Assembly: GCA_018267725.1 (NCBI GenBank)
Contig: JAFDXY010000016.1
Span: 186,001 to 250,000, forward strand
Direction: 5' to 3'
Length of the DNA stretch: 64,000 nt
From: Bacteroidota bacterium
GTDB lineage: Bacteria > Bacteroidota > Bacteroidia > Chitinophagales > Chitinophagaceae
Shown here in pieces: positions 43,046 through 51,853 of the stretch (position 1 is its first letter; each line of letters starts with the position of its first letter). The notes beneath the pieces are model-generated. The model did not search any database. It was not told the DNA's origin and was given only the letters and a program-made list of their open reading frames with translations. A program made the translations under genes and the position numbers.

Positions 43046-43076
43046 AAAGCCCTGCAATATGCAGGGCTTTTGTTTT
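43046..43076 (+). terminator. Intrinsic terminator of queA
   Basis: A perfect 11-bp stem (43046-43056 with 43060-43070) with a 3-nt loop, followed by TTTTGTTTTG-like T-rich sequence. Confidence 0.88.
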
Positions 43077-43154
43077 GTACAATTATTACCGTTGGTAAAT
43101 ATGCACAGCGTTTTATAGTTTGAATTTTAACTTTGCATAATAAAATTTTCAATA

Positions 43155-43640
43155 ATGAATTATATTGTACCCTCACAAACACGTATTGGTCATATTCATT
43201 TAAAAGTAAGCGATATTGATAAGGCATTAAATTTTTATCATAATATACTTGGTTTTCAAATTATGCAACGTTGGGGTAATCATGCTGCATTTATTTCTGC
43301 CGGAGGCTATCATCATCATATTGGTTTAAATACATGGCATAGTAAAAATGCAAAACCTGCACCATATAATACTCCTGGTTTGTATCATACAGCTATTTTA
43401 TATCCTACCAGAAAAGATTTAGCAACTATTTTAAAAAGATTGATTGATGCAGATTATCCGCTAACGGGTGCAAGCGATCACGGAGTATCTGAAGCATTGT
43501 ATTTAAATGACCCCGATGAAAATGGCGTAGAATTGTATTGGGATAAACCTAAAGAACAATGGCCTTTTAATGAAGAAGGTAGTTTACAAATGGTTTCAGA
43601 ACCATTAGATTTAAAAGAACTATTAACTGAATTGGAATAG
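43155..43640 (+). CDS. VOC-family (glyoxalase/extradiol dioxygenase-like) protein
   Basis: A 161-residue protein with a clear VOC beta-alpha-beta-beta-beta unit: IGHIHLKVSDIDKALNFYHN, then AAFISAGGYHHHIGLNTW. The second half has TAILYPTRKDLATILKRL, GASDHGVSEALYLNDPDENG and VELYWDK. Candidate metal ligands are His in GHIHL, His in HHHIG and Glu in VELYW. It resembles the CatE/YfiE-type dioxygenases of Bacillus, but the substrate is unknown. TAACTTTG at 43128-43135 could serve as its -7 element. Confidence 0.88.
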   Translation: MNYIVPSQTRIGHIHLKVSDIDKALNFYHNILGFQIMQRWGNHAAFISAGGYHHHIGLNTWHSKNAKPAPYNTPGLYHTAILYPTRKDLATILKRLIDADYPLTGASDHGVSEALYLNDPDENGVELYWDKPKEQWPFNEEGSLQMVSEPLDLKELLTELE

Positions 43641-43723
43641 ATAAATCACTTTAACGGTTTTATTTCATAAACTCATTTCATCATACAATTAATTCTGTAT
43701 ATATTCAACCCAAATATTTTTTT

Positions 43724-45874
43724 ATGAAACTTAAACTGCTTGCTGCTACAACTATATTGCTAATAGCTTCTTGCAAAAACAACGAAATGAAAAAAGAGCC
43801 CTATACATGGCCAAATGTAAAGCCGCCTATTGCCGATACAAAAGAACATGTAAGAATTATGTTTGGAGATACTGTACCCGACCCATATTATTGGATGTAC
43901 GATTATTTTGGAAAAGGACCCGATAGTACCAAAGTGGTAAATTATTTAAAAGCAGAAAATAATTATTTAGATACCATGATGAGTGGTACTAAAAAACTAC
44001 AAGAAAATTTGTTTACAGAAATGAAAGGCAGAATAAAAGAGAAAGATGAAAGTGTGCCTACTTTTAAAAACGGTTATTATTATTATGTTAGAACAGAAGA
44101 TGGAAAACAATATTATAAATACTGCCGTAAAAAAGGAAGTTTAGATGCTAAAGAAGAAATATTATTAGATGTTGATGAAATGGCTAAAGGTCATGCATAT
44201 TACGCTGCTGTTGGGTTTGATGTTAGTGAAGATAATAAACTAATAGCTTTTGGTGTAGATACTGTTTCTCGCAGGCAATACACTATTTATGTAAAAAATA
44301 TAGAAACCGGAGAAATTTTACCAGATGCTATTACAAACACAGAAGGGGCTCCTTGCTGGGCAAGCGATAATAAAACAATTTTTTATACTGCCAAAAATCC
44401 TGTTACATTATTAAGCGAAAAAATTAAACGCCATACATTAGGTACTAATGCTGCTAACGATGTATTGGTGTATGAAGAAAAAGATAAGAGCAATTATATT
44501 AGTGTTGAAAAAAGTAAAAACAATAAATATATTTTTATATACTCTCAAGCAACTATGAGTAGTGAAGTAAGAATGATTGATGCTGCCAAACCAACTGAAT
44601 CTTTTAAAATATTTGCACCAAGAATAAGCAATGTTTTATATAGCGTAATTCCGTTAGAAGATAAATTTTTAATTTCTACAAATAAAGATGCAAAAAATTT
44701 TAAACTTGTTGAGTGTGCATTAGATAAAACAAATGCAGAAAACTGGAAAGATTATATTCCACACCGTACAGATGTTTTAATACAAAGTGTAGATGAGTTT
44801 AAAGATTTTATTGTAATAAGTGAACGTAAAAATGGTTTAACACAATTGAGAATTCGCAACCTTAAAACTGGTAATGAACATTATATAGATTTTGGAGAAG
44901 CAGCTTATGCCGCCAATATTTCTTCAAGCCCCGAATATACAAGCACTGTGCTTCGCTATAACTATACATCATTAACCACACCCAATTCTGTATATGATTA
45001 TAACATGAACACAAAAGAAAAAAAATTAATGAAGCAATTACAAGTTGTTGGCGGTTATAATAACGAAGATTATACAACAGAGCGTTTATATGCAACTGCA
45101 AAAGATGGAACTAAAATTCCTATATCATTAGTTTATAAAAAAGGTTTTGCAAAAAATAGTAACGCACCATTGTTATTATATGCTTATGGAAGTTACGGAG
45201 CATCTACCGATGCAGGTTTTAGCAGCACACGCTTAACTTTATTAAACAGAGGTTTTGTTTACGCAATTGCACATATACGCGGCGGACAAGAAATGGGAAG
45301 ACAATGGTATGAAGATGGAAAAATGATGAAGAAGAAAAATACTTTCACAGATTTTATTGATTGCGGAGAATTTTTAGTGAAAGAAAAATATACAAGTAAA
45401 GAACGTTTATATGCACAAGGTGGAAGTGCCGGAGGTTTATTAATGGGTGCCGTAATAAATATGGCTCCAAATTTATGGCATGGCGTAATTGCACAAGTTC
45501 CTTTTGTTGATGTTGTAAATACTATGTTAGATGAAAGCATTCCTTTAACAACCAATGAGTTTGATGAGTGGGGAAACCCAAAAAATAAAGACGCATATTT
45601 CTATATGAAAAGCTATGCACCATACGAAAATATTGAAAAGAAAAATTACCCGAATCTATTGGTAACAACGGGTTTGCACGATAGTCAGGTACAATATTTT
45701 GAACCTTCAAAATGGGTAGCAAAATTAAGAGCTACAAAAACAGACAATAATATTTTGTTACTGCATACCAACATGAATTTTGGTCATGGCGGTGCAAGCG
45801 GACGTTTTGATTATTTAAAAGATATAGCACTAAATTATGCCTTCTTGTTTGCATTAGAAGGAATAAAAGAATAG
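43724..45874 (+). CDS. Oligopeptidase B-like S9 serine peptidase, lipoprotein
   Basis: A 716-residue prolyl-oligopeptidase-family enzyme. A lipoprotein signal ends in the lipobox IASC (Cys17), so it is anchored in the envelope, unlike cytoplasmic PtrB. A beta-propeller (about 80-425) precedes the alpha/beta hydrolase. Catalytic Ser568 is in QGGSAGGLLMGA, Asp in TTGLHDSQVQYFE and His in FGHGGASGRF. DVVNTMLDESIPLTTNEFDE is typical of oligopeptidase B. It should cleave short peptides after basic residues. Ended by the terminator at 45903-45938. Confidence 0.92.
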   Translation: MKLKLLAATTILLIASCKNNEMKKEPYTWPNVKPPIADTKEHVRIMFGDTVPDPYYWMYDYFGKGPDSTKVVNYLKAENNYLDTMMSGTKKLQENLFTEMKGRIKEKDESVPTFKNGYYYYVRTEDGKQYYKYCRKKGSLDAKEEILLDVDEMAKGHAYYAAVGFDVSEDNKLIAFGVDTVSRRQYTIYVKNIETGEILPDAITNTEGAPCWASDNKTIFYTAKNPVTLLSEKIKRHTLGTNAANDVLVYEEKDKSNYISVEKSKNNKYIFIYSQATMSSEVRMIDAAKPTESFKIFAPRISNVLYSVIPLEDKFLISTNKDAKNFKLVECALDKTNAENWKDYIPHRTDVLIQSVDEFKDFIVISERKNGLTQLRIRNLKTGNEHYIDFGEAAYAANISSSPEYTSTVLRYNYTSLTTPNSVYDYNMNTKEKKLMKQLQVVGGYNNEDYTTERLYATAKDGTKIPISLVYKKGFAKNSNAPLLLYAYGSYGASTDAGFSSTRLTLLNRGFVYAIAHIRGGQEMGRQWYEDGKMMKKKNTFTDFIDCGEFLVKEKYTSKERLYAQGGSAGGLLMGAVINMAPNLWHGVIAQVPFVDVVNTMLDESIPLTTNEFDEWGNPKNKDAYFYMKSYAPYENIEKKNYPNLLVTTGLHDSQVQYFEPSKWVAKLRATKTDNNILLLHTNMNFGHGGASGRFDYLKDIALNYAFLFALEGIKE

Positions 45875-45902
45875 CATTAAACAAATAATAAAATAAAAAA
45901 TT

Positions 45903-45938
45903 AATAGCTCTTGTAAAATTTTGTGAGAGCTATTTTTT
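45903..45938 (+). terminator. Intrinsic terminator of the S9 peptidase gene
   Basis: A 9-bp stem (45903-45911 with 45926-45934), 14-nt loop, then a run of T residues. Confidence 0.8.
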
Positions 45939-45971
45939 TTGGTAACAAACATTTTAATTTCTATTAAACTT

Positions 45972-45993
45972 TTGTTGCGTCGCACACTTGTAC
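45972..45993. repeat. Second copy of the 22-nt dispersed repeat
   Basis: Identical over 22 nt, inverted, to 35753-35774 (core GTTGCGTCGCACACTTGTAC). Unlike the first copy it lacks the second palindromic arm. It lies in the gap between the S9 peptidase gene and trmN6. Confidence 0.6.
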
Positions 45994-46061
45994 TTTTAAA
46001 ACTTTATTCAACAATAAAAACCTTGTGTTATTTTGTGCCTTCATAGTAATTAATGTAATGT

Positions 46062-46778
46062 GTGAGTAATAATTATTTTCAATTCAAACAATTTACAATT
46101 CAACAAGAAAATTGTGCCATGAAGGTTACAACAGATGCTTGTTTATTTGGTGCATGGTCTGCTGCTATTTGTCGCCATTTATCTGCCAATTCAATATTAG
46201 ATATTGGCACAGGCACAGGTTTATTGTCTTTAATGTTAGCACAAAAAACAAATGCAATTATTCATGCCGTAGAAGTTGATGAAAACGCTATAACTCAAGC
46301 ACAGCAAAACTTTCAAAAGAGTTGTTGGAATAATAGATTGCAAACGCATCATTCTTCTATTCAATTATTTACACAAAAAAATAATTCGCAATTTGATTTT
46401 GTAATTATTAATCCGCCTTTTTATCAGCATGATTTAAAAAGTAGTAACAAACAAAAAAATATGGCTCACCATAGCACGTTATTAAGTTTAGAAGAATTAA
46501 TTAATTGCATTAAAAAATTACTTCACTCAAAAAGTTATTTTTCTATTTTATTACCTTATGCAAGAGCAGATTATTTTTTACAATTGGCAAAAGATTTTTA
46601 TTTGGTAGAAAGAGTAAACGTAAAACAAACACCTAATCATACTTATTTCAGAACCATGTTATTATTTGGAATGCAACCTTCAATTGTAATAGAAAAAAAT
46701 ATCATTATTAAACAAAGCGAAAAAAAATATTCTTTTGAATTTACTGAATTACTTAAAAATTATTATTTATATCTCTAA
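46062..46778 (+). CDS. trmN6: tRNA1(Val) (adenine(37)-N6)-methyltransferase
   Basis: A 238-residue class I methyltransferase. It has QFTIQQENCAMKVTTDACLF near the N-terminus, the SAM-binding ILDIGTGTGLLSLMLAQ, the acidic AVEVDENAI, and the amino-methyltransferase motif IINPPFY. This pattern matches TrmN6/YfiC, which modifies A37 of tRNA-Val. The start is a GTG at 46062; no in-frame ATG fits. Its stop overlaps by 4 nt the convergent hydrolase stop at 46775. Confidence 0.9.
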   Translation: MSNNYFQFKQFTIQQENCAMKVTTDACLFGAWSAAICRHLSANSILDIGTGTGLLSLMLAQKTNAIIHAVEVDENAITQAQQNFQKSCWNNRLQTHHSSIQLFTQKNNSQFDFVIINPPFYQHDLKSSNKQKNMAHHSTLLSLEELINCIKKLLHSKSYFSILLPYARADYFLQLAKDFYLVERVNVKQTPNHTYFRTMLLFGMQPSIVIEKNIIIKQSEKKYSFEFTELLKNYYLYL

Positions 46779-48061
46779 TTTTCTACTTCTTTAATTTGTT
46801 TTCTTTTATCATTATTGTTTCTACGGTCGTAATTAATTTTAAATACGTTTAAATTAGGTTTATATTTCCTATTTCGCTGTAACTCGTACTGGTATAGTGT
46901 TTGGCCAATTTGGTACATAAAAGGCCAACCAATTGTTTCATAATCGTATTTATCATCATTTAAAATACCATCACTATTTACATAAATAGTTGCTGCCAAC
47001 ATAAATTCTATTTTGTTTTCAAAATCTACTATGTAAGATGCATCGGTTAAAAAACCATAAGCCCAACCCACTTTATTAAATACACGAACATGTTGTGGCA
47101 TTTGATGTTTTTCTCTGAAAAAAAACTTTACATAACTATCATAAAAATGTGTTGTATCGTAAAAAGGATATTTTGTTTCTGATGGATATTGCGATAAATA
47201 TTTGTACAAAAATTTATAATCAACTGTTGTTAAATTAAATCTTTGTTTTGCCGAAACAGATGCAGGAAATAAAACAGACTGAAGCATTTGCTGTAAATCT
47301 TCTAACGGCAAATTATTTACTTTGGTAAAATCTATTGGCTCATTAATTAAACTATCTTTTGCATTTAAATAACCTTTACCAACTTTTATAGGCGGCGGAA
47401 AATGAAATGAATCTGTATTGTATTGCATAGGTTGTTTGTAAAGCACATTGCCTTTTGTATCAATAAAACGTATAGGGTTTGTATGCCTATTTTCATCTTC
47501 TGTAAAGCCCATAAATTCTCTGGTAATTCTTGTATGGGTGTATCCTTTTGCGTGTAAATTTCTGTTAATAGTTTGCTGCCCAACCCATTGGTACATTCTG
47601 TTGTAAGCATCATTATCGCTTACTAAAAACGCTTTGCGAATAAATTGTGCAATTGAAGGAAAACCATTTTCTGCAGTTGAATCACTATGCCTTATAACTT
47701 GATTAGAATAAGCACTATCAAACAACATTGAAGTATAGGCGTTTATGTTTTTTTCTTTTAAATTATTAAATTTTTCTAACGATAAAAATGCTAAAGGAAG
47801 TTTTACGGTTGATGCAGGGTTAAAATAATTATTAGCATCTACATTAAAATAATAATTGGTAAAATGCGGTGTATTATTTTTATCTCTGTTTATTTGTGTG
47901 TAAATAATTTGAACTTTAAAACTGTCTTTATTATTCATCACGTTTTGTATTAATTCACTTTTGCTTTTAGTAAGAATGTCAATTAATTCTTTACTCATTT
48001 TTGGTTGTGCAAAGCTGTTATAACAACATAACAATAATAAAAAAAGTTTAATGTATTGCAT
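46775..48061 (-). CDS. Exported class A beta-lactamase-fold serine hydrolase
   Basis: A 428-residue protein with a signal peptide (LFLLLLCCYNSFAQ). Active-site motifs are SxxK in NPASTVKLPLAFL, SDN in AFLVSDNDAYNRMY and a KxG-like KVGWAYGF. This is the class A beta-lactamase/DD-peptidase fold, but the protein is much longer than beta-lactamases (about 290) and lacks obvious specificity motifs, so a peptidase or esterase is equally possible. The ATG at 48059-48061 overlaps the preceding saccharopine-dehydrogenase-like gene by 14 nt. Confidence 0.85.
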   Translation of the reverse strand: MQYIKLFLLLLCCYNSFAQPKMSKELIDILTKSKSELIQNVMNNKDSFKVQIIYTQINRDKNNTPHFTNYYFNVDANNYFNPASTVKLPLAFLSLEKFNNLKEKNINAYTSMLFDSAYSNQVIRHSDSTAENGFPSIAQFIRKAFLVSDNDAYNRMYQWVGQQTINRNLHAKGYTHTRITREFMGFTEDENRHTNPIRFIDTKGNVLYKQPMQYNTDSFHFPPPIKVGKGYLNAKDSLINEPIDFTKVNNLPLEDLQQMLQSVLFPASVSAKQRFNLTTVDYKFLYKYLSQYPSETKYPFYDTTHFYDSYVKFFFREKHQMPQHVRVFNKVGWAYGFLTDASYIVDFENKIEFMLAATIYVNSDGILNDDKYDYETIGWPFMYQIGQTLYQYELQRNRKYKPNLNVFKINYDRRNNNDKRKQIKEVEN

Positions 48062-49244
48062 ATTCACTCATGTATTTATAATGTGCAGTTAATTTTCCGT
48101 TGTATATTAATGTAGCCCGCTCTATGGTTGAATTATTTTGATTAATTAAATAAGGTAAAACATGTTTTATTAATTGCTCTCCAAAAAATCTACTGGCATC
48201 TCTTGGTAATTCATTAGGTAAATTACCAACAGCCATTACATCAATACTATTGGGCAAATAAGGATCTGTTTTTGCTAAAGTATTTCTATCAATTCCGTAA
48301 ACAGGATTATTAATATCTTGGTCTCCTAAGTTAATAGGCACCGAACCATTTTTATCATCGGTAATATCTGCAATTGTTTCAATAGTAAAACTTTCGGTAA
48401 TATCTTCTTTTTCAAAAAGCCTTGGTACATCTGTATCCCAATAAACTCCATTCAATAAAATATCTGTACAATGTGTAAATGGTAAAAACCTGCTTCTGTA
48501 CTCATTTGCATGTGCATGAAAATGTTCTCGTTTATAAGTTTTTAAACTTTTGTGTGTGTATAATTCATGCCCTTTTAAATGCACATAAACTGGATAAGTA
48601 TATTTTTTTTCTAAATAATCATCTGGTTCTACTTCTTGTATATCCATTAAATTCATAATTTCTATAATGCCATGTGCAACACGCCCACTGCCTGTTACAG
48701 CAATTCTTAACGGCGGAAGTTTTAACCCAAAATATGTATGAATTAATTCTCTATAATCTTTTACTTTAAAAACTCTGTTTAAATTAAATTGTTTTGTTCT
48801 GTTACCATAACACATTATGCCATTGTGTGCACCTACTATGCCTGCAAAAAAACCAAAACCTAAAATGCGTTGTCCATCTTCATGCTCTAAACATTCATAA
48901 TCAATTAATGTAATTTGTTTATCCATCATTGCATGAAACAATGCTTGGTTATTGAGCTGTAATTTTTTTGTGTGCGAAAAAAATAAATAAATTTTATGCT
49001 CAATTAAATCTTTTATAGGCACTTCTTTTATGCCTAATAAAATATTGCAACAACTAATATCATCAACAACTTTAATACCTTCTTTTTCATATTCTGCATT
49101 GCTAAAACAACGGTTGATACTGCTTTGTACAAATATTTCTAAATCTGTATTATGTTTCATTAACCACTTACATTGTGCAGGTGTTAATGCTACTCGGTTA
49201 TCAACCGGAACTTTTCCTTCTTTAATAAGTCCTATCTTCAGCAT
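48048..49244 (-). CDS. Saccharopine dehydrogenase (lysine-forming type)-like oxidoreductase
   Basis: A 398-residue protein with the alanine-dehydrogenase/PNT N-terminal domain (GLIKEGKVPVDNRVALTPAQ, YEKEGIKVVDD) and a Rossmann domain with IAVTGSGRVAHGIIEIM. Further blocks are DILLNGVYWDTDVPRLF, ETIADITDDKNGSVPINLGD and MAVGNLPNELPRDASRFFGE, the last typical of Lys1-type saccharopine dehydrogenases. It may interconvert lysine plus 2-oxoglutarate and saccharopine. With the ALDH7 gene at 9.7-11.2 kb this could form a lysine breakdown route. Specificity is inferred. Confidence 0.85.
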   Translation of the reverse strand: MLKIGLIKEGKVPVDNRVALTPAQCKWLMKHNTDLEIFVQSSINRCFSNAEYEKEGIKVVDDISCCNILLGIKEVPIKDLIEHKIYLFFSHTKKLQLNNQALFHAMMDKQITLIDYECLEHEDGQRILGFGFFAGIVGAHNGIMCYGNRTKQFNLNRVFKVKDYRELIHTYFGLKLPPLRIAVTGSGRVAHGIIEIMNLMDIQEVEPDDYLEKKYTYPVYVHLKGHELYTHKSLKTYKREHFHAHANEYRSRFLPFTHCTDILLNGVYWDTDVPRLFEKEDITESFTIETIADITDDKNGSVPINLGDQDINNPVYGIDRNTLAKTDPYLPNSIDVMAVGNLPNELPRDASRFFGEQLIKHVLPYLINQNNSTIERATLIYNGKLTAHYKYMSEYAIH

Positions 49245-49340
49245 GATACTAATTTTACATTTGCAATGTATGATTTTAAAAACTAAGCAGCAAGGTGTAA
49301 GTTATAAAAACAAATTTTCTATTTAATTAATTCTTTATGT

Positions 49341-49850
49341 ATGAATTATTTTGAATTGTATAATATTCCGATTTCGTTTATTGTTAATGCTAATGAAGTA
49401 AAGAAAAAATATTATGAACTAAGTAGAAAATTTCATCCAGACTTTTTTAGCAATGCAACCGAAGAAGAAAGAACAGAAGTATTAGAAAAATCGTCTGCCG
49501 TAAATAAAGCGTTTAAAATTTTTACTAATGAAGATGAATTAATTAAATATGTATTACAATTAAAAAAATTATTGCAAGAAGAAGAAAAATACAATTTGCC
49601 CAATAGTTTTTTAATGGAAATGTTAGAACTGAACGAAGTATTAATGGATGCAAAAATGGAAGGAGATGAAGATAAAATTGCAAGCATTAAATCTCAAATT
49701 TCTAATTTCAAATCAATAATATATGAACCTGTTAAAACAATTATTGAAAATTATAAAGAAGATATTTCTACCGAAAAAGAGTTGTTGCAAATAAAAGAAT
49801 ACTATTTTAAGAAAAAATATTTAACCCGTATTTTGGACGGAATAAAATGA
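49341..49850 (+). CDS. hscB: Fe-S assembly co-chaperone HscB
   Basis: A 169-residue protein. The J-domain at the N-terminus (NYFELYNIPISF) carries the HPD motif at residues 32-34, which stimulates the ATPase of HscA. The C-terminal helical HSCB domain has LPNSFLMEMLELNEVLMDA for IscU contact. Length is normal. Residues about 117-125 (KSQISNFKS) coincide with a simple-repeat DNA tract (49691-49715). hscA and iscU are not in the window. Confidence 0.92.
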   Translation: MNYFELYNIPISFIVNANEVKKKYYELSRKFHPDFFSNATEEERTEVLEKSSAVNKAFKIFTNEDELIKYVLQLKKLLQEEEKYNLPNSFLMEMLELNEVLMDAKMEGDEDKIASIKSQISNFKSIIYEPVKTIIENYKEDISTEKELLQIKEYYFKKKYLTRILDGIK

Positions 49851-49863
49851 TGCTGCATATTTG
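49832..49863 (+). promoter_or_regulatory. Predicted promoter of tRNA-Leu (CAA)
   Basis: TTTG (49832-49835) inside the end of hscB, 20 nt, then CATATTTG (49856-49863), one mismatch to TAnnTTTG. The start would lie about 8 nt before the tRNA. Confidence 0.45.
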
Positions 49864-49878
49864 CAGCCCAATTCAAAT

Positions 49879-49962
49879 GCCCAGATGGCGGAATTGGTAG
49901 ACGCAGCAGACTCAAAATCTGCCGTTCGCAAGGATGTGCAGGTTCGATTCCTGTTCTGGGCA
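49879..49962 (+). tRNA. tRNA-Leu (anticodon CAA)
   Basis: An 84-nt class II tRNA. Acceptor GCCCAGA pairs with TCTGGGC, discriminator A. Anticodon stem GCAGA/TCTGC holds the loop CTCAAAA (anticodon CAA). There is a long variable arm and T-arm CAGGTTCGATTCCTG. CCA not encoded. Confidence 0.95.
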
Positions 49963-49974
49963 CAATTAAAAAAT

Positions 49975-50012
49975 AAAAGCCTTGATACTGTTAAGTTTCA
50001 GGGCTTTTTTAT
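49975..50012 (+). terminator. Terminator after tRNA-Leu (CAA)
   Basis: Stem AAGCCTTGA (from 49977) with TCAGGGCTT (49998-50006) including one G-T pair, followed by TTTTTATT. Nearly the same sequence follows the second tRNA-Leu at 51731. Confidence 0.8.
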
Positions 50013-50165
50013 TGTTGTAAAAATGATAATTATTTTCTTAAACAATCAATCTTTGCTTTTATCTATATAAAAACCAAGTGCAACTAAATTCTTTTAAACA
50101 ATCTATTAGTTATAAGCATTAAAATTGTGATGAGAGTTTTATTTTCGCATTAAACAACTTTCATT

Positions 50166-51194
50166 TTGCATCAACCTATTGTAGCAATTGTTATTTTAAA
50201 TTATAATGGCAAAAATTATTTAGAACGCTTTTTGCCTTCTGTAATTTCTTCAACTTATCAAAACAAAAAAATTATTGTTGCAGATAATGCTTCAACTGAT
50301 AATTCTGTAAACTTTCTACAACAAAATTTTCCTTCGATAGAAATATTAGTTAATACAAAAAATGATGGCTTTGCCGGCGGATACAATTGGGCATTGAAAA
50401 ATATAACAGCAGATTATTATGTTTTATTAAATTCTGATGTTGAAGTAACCGATAATTGGATAGAACCAATAATTAATTTAATGGAAGCAGATAAAACTAT
50501 TGCTGCTTGCCAACCTAAAATTTTATCTTACAATCAACCAAAAAGTTTTGAGTATGCAGGTGCATGTGGCGGCTGGATTGATGTATTGGGTTATCCTTTT
50601 TCAAGAGGAAGAATTTTTGATGTGTTAGAAAATGATACAAACCAATACAATACAACTACAAAAATATTTTGGGCTACCGGAGCTGCAATGTTTGTAAGGC
50701 CTAAAGTTTTTCATGAAATGAATGGATTTGATAAACAATTTTTTGCTCATCAAGAAGAAATAGATTTATGTTGGAGAATGCAGTTGGCAGGCTATTCTGT
50801 TTATGCTTGCCCAACTTCAATAGTGCATCATGTAGGAGCAGGCACATTACCACGCGGCGGAAGAAAAGTATATTTAAATTTTAGAAACAATTTGGTAATG
50901 CTATGTAAAAACCTTCCATTAAAAGAAAAAATATATAAACTACCACTTAGACTTTTTTTAGATGGACTTTCTGCGTGGAAAGGTTTATTAACCGGAGATG
51001 CTTATTTTTTTACTGCCATTGTTAAAGCACATTATGCATTAATTGTTTGGTGGATGAGAGGGAAAATTAAAATAAGCCAAAACAGAAAACCATTTTATCA
51101 ATTAAATGGTGTGTATAAAGGTTGTTTAGTTTGGCAGCATTTTGTAAAAAATAAAAAATCATTTCATGAAATTGTTGATAAGAAGCATGAATAA
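50166..51194 (+). CDS. GT2-family glycosyltransferase
   Basis: A 342-residue GT-A fold enzyme. It has VAIVILNYNGKNYLERFLP, the nucleotide-sugar residues in IIVADNASTDNS, the DxD-like LLNSDVEVTDNW and the acceptor loop ATGAAMFVRPKVF ending in HQEEIDLCWRMQLAGY. This is the rhamnosyl/N-acetylglucosamine-transferase-like subgroup; donor and acceptor are unknown. A helical C-terminal tail (about 250-340) may bind the membrane. Start is TTG at 50166: an upstream in-frame TAA at 50151 and no in-frame ATG leave TTG or ATT. Confidence 0.9.
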   Translation: MHQPIVAIVILNYNGKNYLERFLPSVISSTYQNKKIIVADNASTDNSVNFLQQNFPSIEILVNTKNDGFAGGYNWALKNITADYYVLLNSDVEVTDNWIEPIINLMEADKTIAACQPKILSYNQPKSFEYAGACGGWIDVLGYPFSRGRIFDVLENDTNQYNTTTKIFWATGAAMFVRPKVFHEMNGFDKQFFAHQEEIDLCWRMQLAGYSVYACPTSIVHHVGAGTLPRGGRKVYLNFRNNLVMLCKNLPLKEKIYKLPLRLFLDGLSAWKGLLTGDAYFFTAIVKAHYALIVWWMRGKIKISQNRKPFYQLNGVYKGCLVWQHFVKNKKSFHEIVDKKHE

Positions 51195-51235
51195 TTTATT
51201 TTTGCCCCTTATTTTTGTAATGCAATAAAAAAAAT

Positions 51236-51442
51236 ATGTCACACCAAACAGAAGATAACAACACAAGTAAAGACTTTACCGGCAATTGGGTAAGCTCTTC
51301 AAGGTTTTTATTTTATTTACAAGTATTTATAGTAGTTGTGTTTGTATTAGGCGGCTGTTACCGTTTATATAACCAACGTTATAAAGGCAAACCCGATGTA
51401 AAAGTGCAGGGAAGTTCTAAATATGTTCCTGATTATAAATAA
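51236..51442 (+). CDS. Small single-pass membrane protein
   Basis: A 68-residue protein with one membrane helix (about 24-43, FLFYLQVFIVVVFVLGGCYR) and a soluble tail with DVKVQGSSKYVPDYK. No motif recognised. It follows the glycosyltransferase by 41 nt; TATTTTTG just before its ATG could be a promoter element. Confidence 0.65.
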   Translation: MSHQTEDNNTSKDFTGNWVSSSRFLFYLQVFIVVVFVLGGCYRLYNQRYKGKPDVKVQGSSKYVPDYK

Positions 51443-51456
51443 AGTTGTATAAAAAT

Positions 51457-51486
51457 TTTGCTGAGAACTTTTGATAACTAAATTTG
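51457..51486 (+). promoter_or_regulatory. Consensus promoter of tRNA-Gly/tRNA-Leu
   Basis: TTTG (51457-51460), 18 nt, TAAATTTG (51479-51486): exact consensus, 34 nt before the tRNA-Gly 5' end. Confidence 0.7.
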
Positions 51487-51519
51487 CACTCCCAAAACAA
51501 AAGAAGTTCTTAACAAAAT

Positions 51520-51592
<73 letters not shown>

Positions 51593-51599
51593 CATAAAT

Positions 51600-51630
51600 A
51601 AATCCACTTGTGTAAGTGGATTTTATTTTG
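51600..51630 (+). terminator. Hairpin terminator between tRNA-Gly and tRNA-Leu
   Basis: A 10-bp stem (51600-51609 with 51614-51623), 4-nt loop, then TATTTTG. It may end the tRNA-Gly transcript or act as a processing hairpin if both tRNAs share one transcript. Confidence 0.7.
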
Positions 51631-51633
51631 GAT

Positions 51634-51719
51634 GCCCCGGTGGTGGAATTGGTAGACACGCAGGACTTAAAATCCTGTGATCAGCAACGGTCGTAACGGT
51701 TCAACTCCGTTCCGGGGCA
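51634..51719 (+). tRNA. tRNA-Leu (anticodon TAA)
   Basis: An 86-nt class II tRNA. Acceptor GCCCCGG pairs with CCGGGGC, discriminator A. Anticodon stem CAGGA/TCCTG holds the loop CTTAAAA (anticodon TAA), then a long variable arm and T-arm ACGGTTCAACTCCGT. CCA not encoded. Confidence 0.95.
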
Positions 51720-51731
51720 CGCTTTAAAAAT

Positions 51732-51772
51732 AAAAGCCTTGTTACTTTTAAGTTTCAGGGCTTTTTTATTTT
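51732..51772 (+). terminator. Terminator after tRNA-Leu (TAA)
   Basis: Stem AAAAGCCTTG (51732-51741) with CAGGGCTTTT (51756-51765), one G-T pair, followed by T-rich sequence. Nearly identical to the terminator after tRNA-Leu (CAA). Confidence 0.8.
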
Positions 51773-51853
51773 TTGTATATGCTGAAATAAATTTTTGAAG
51801 TAAATAATTTTTCTAATATAACAAACAGCAAAGTTGTTGTGTTGTTATTTAAT

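Noticed and set aside
46775..48061. Beta-lactamase resistance gene
   Set aside because: The SxxK, SDN and KxG motifs fit the fold, but the protein is about 140 residues longer than class A enzymes and has no clear resistance-specific motif.
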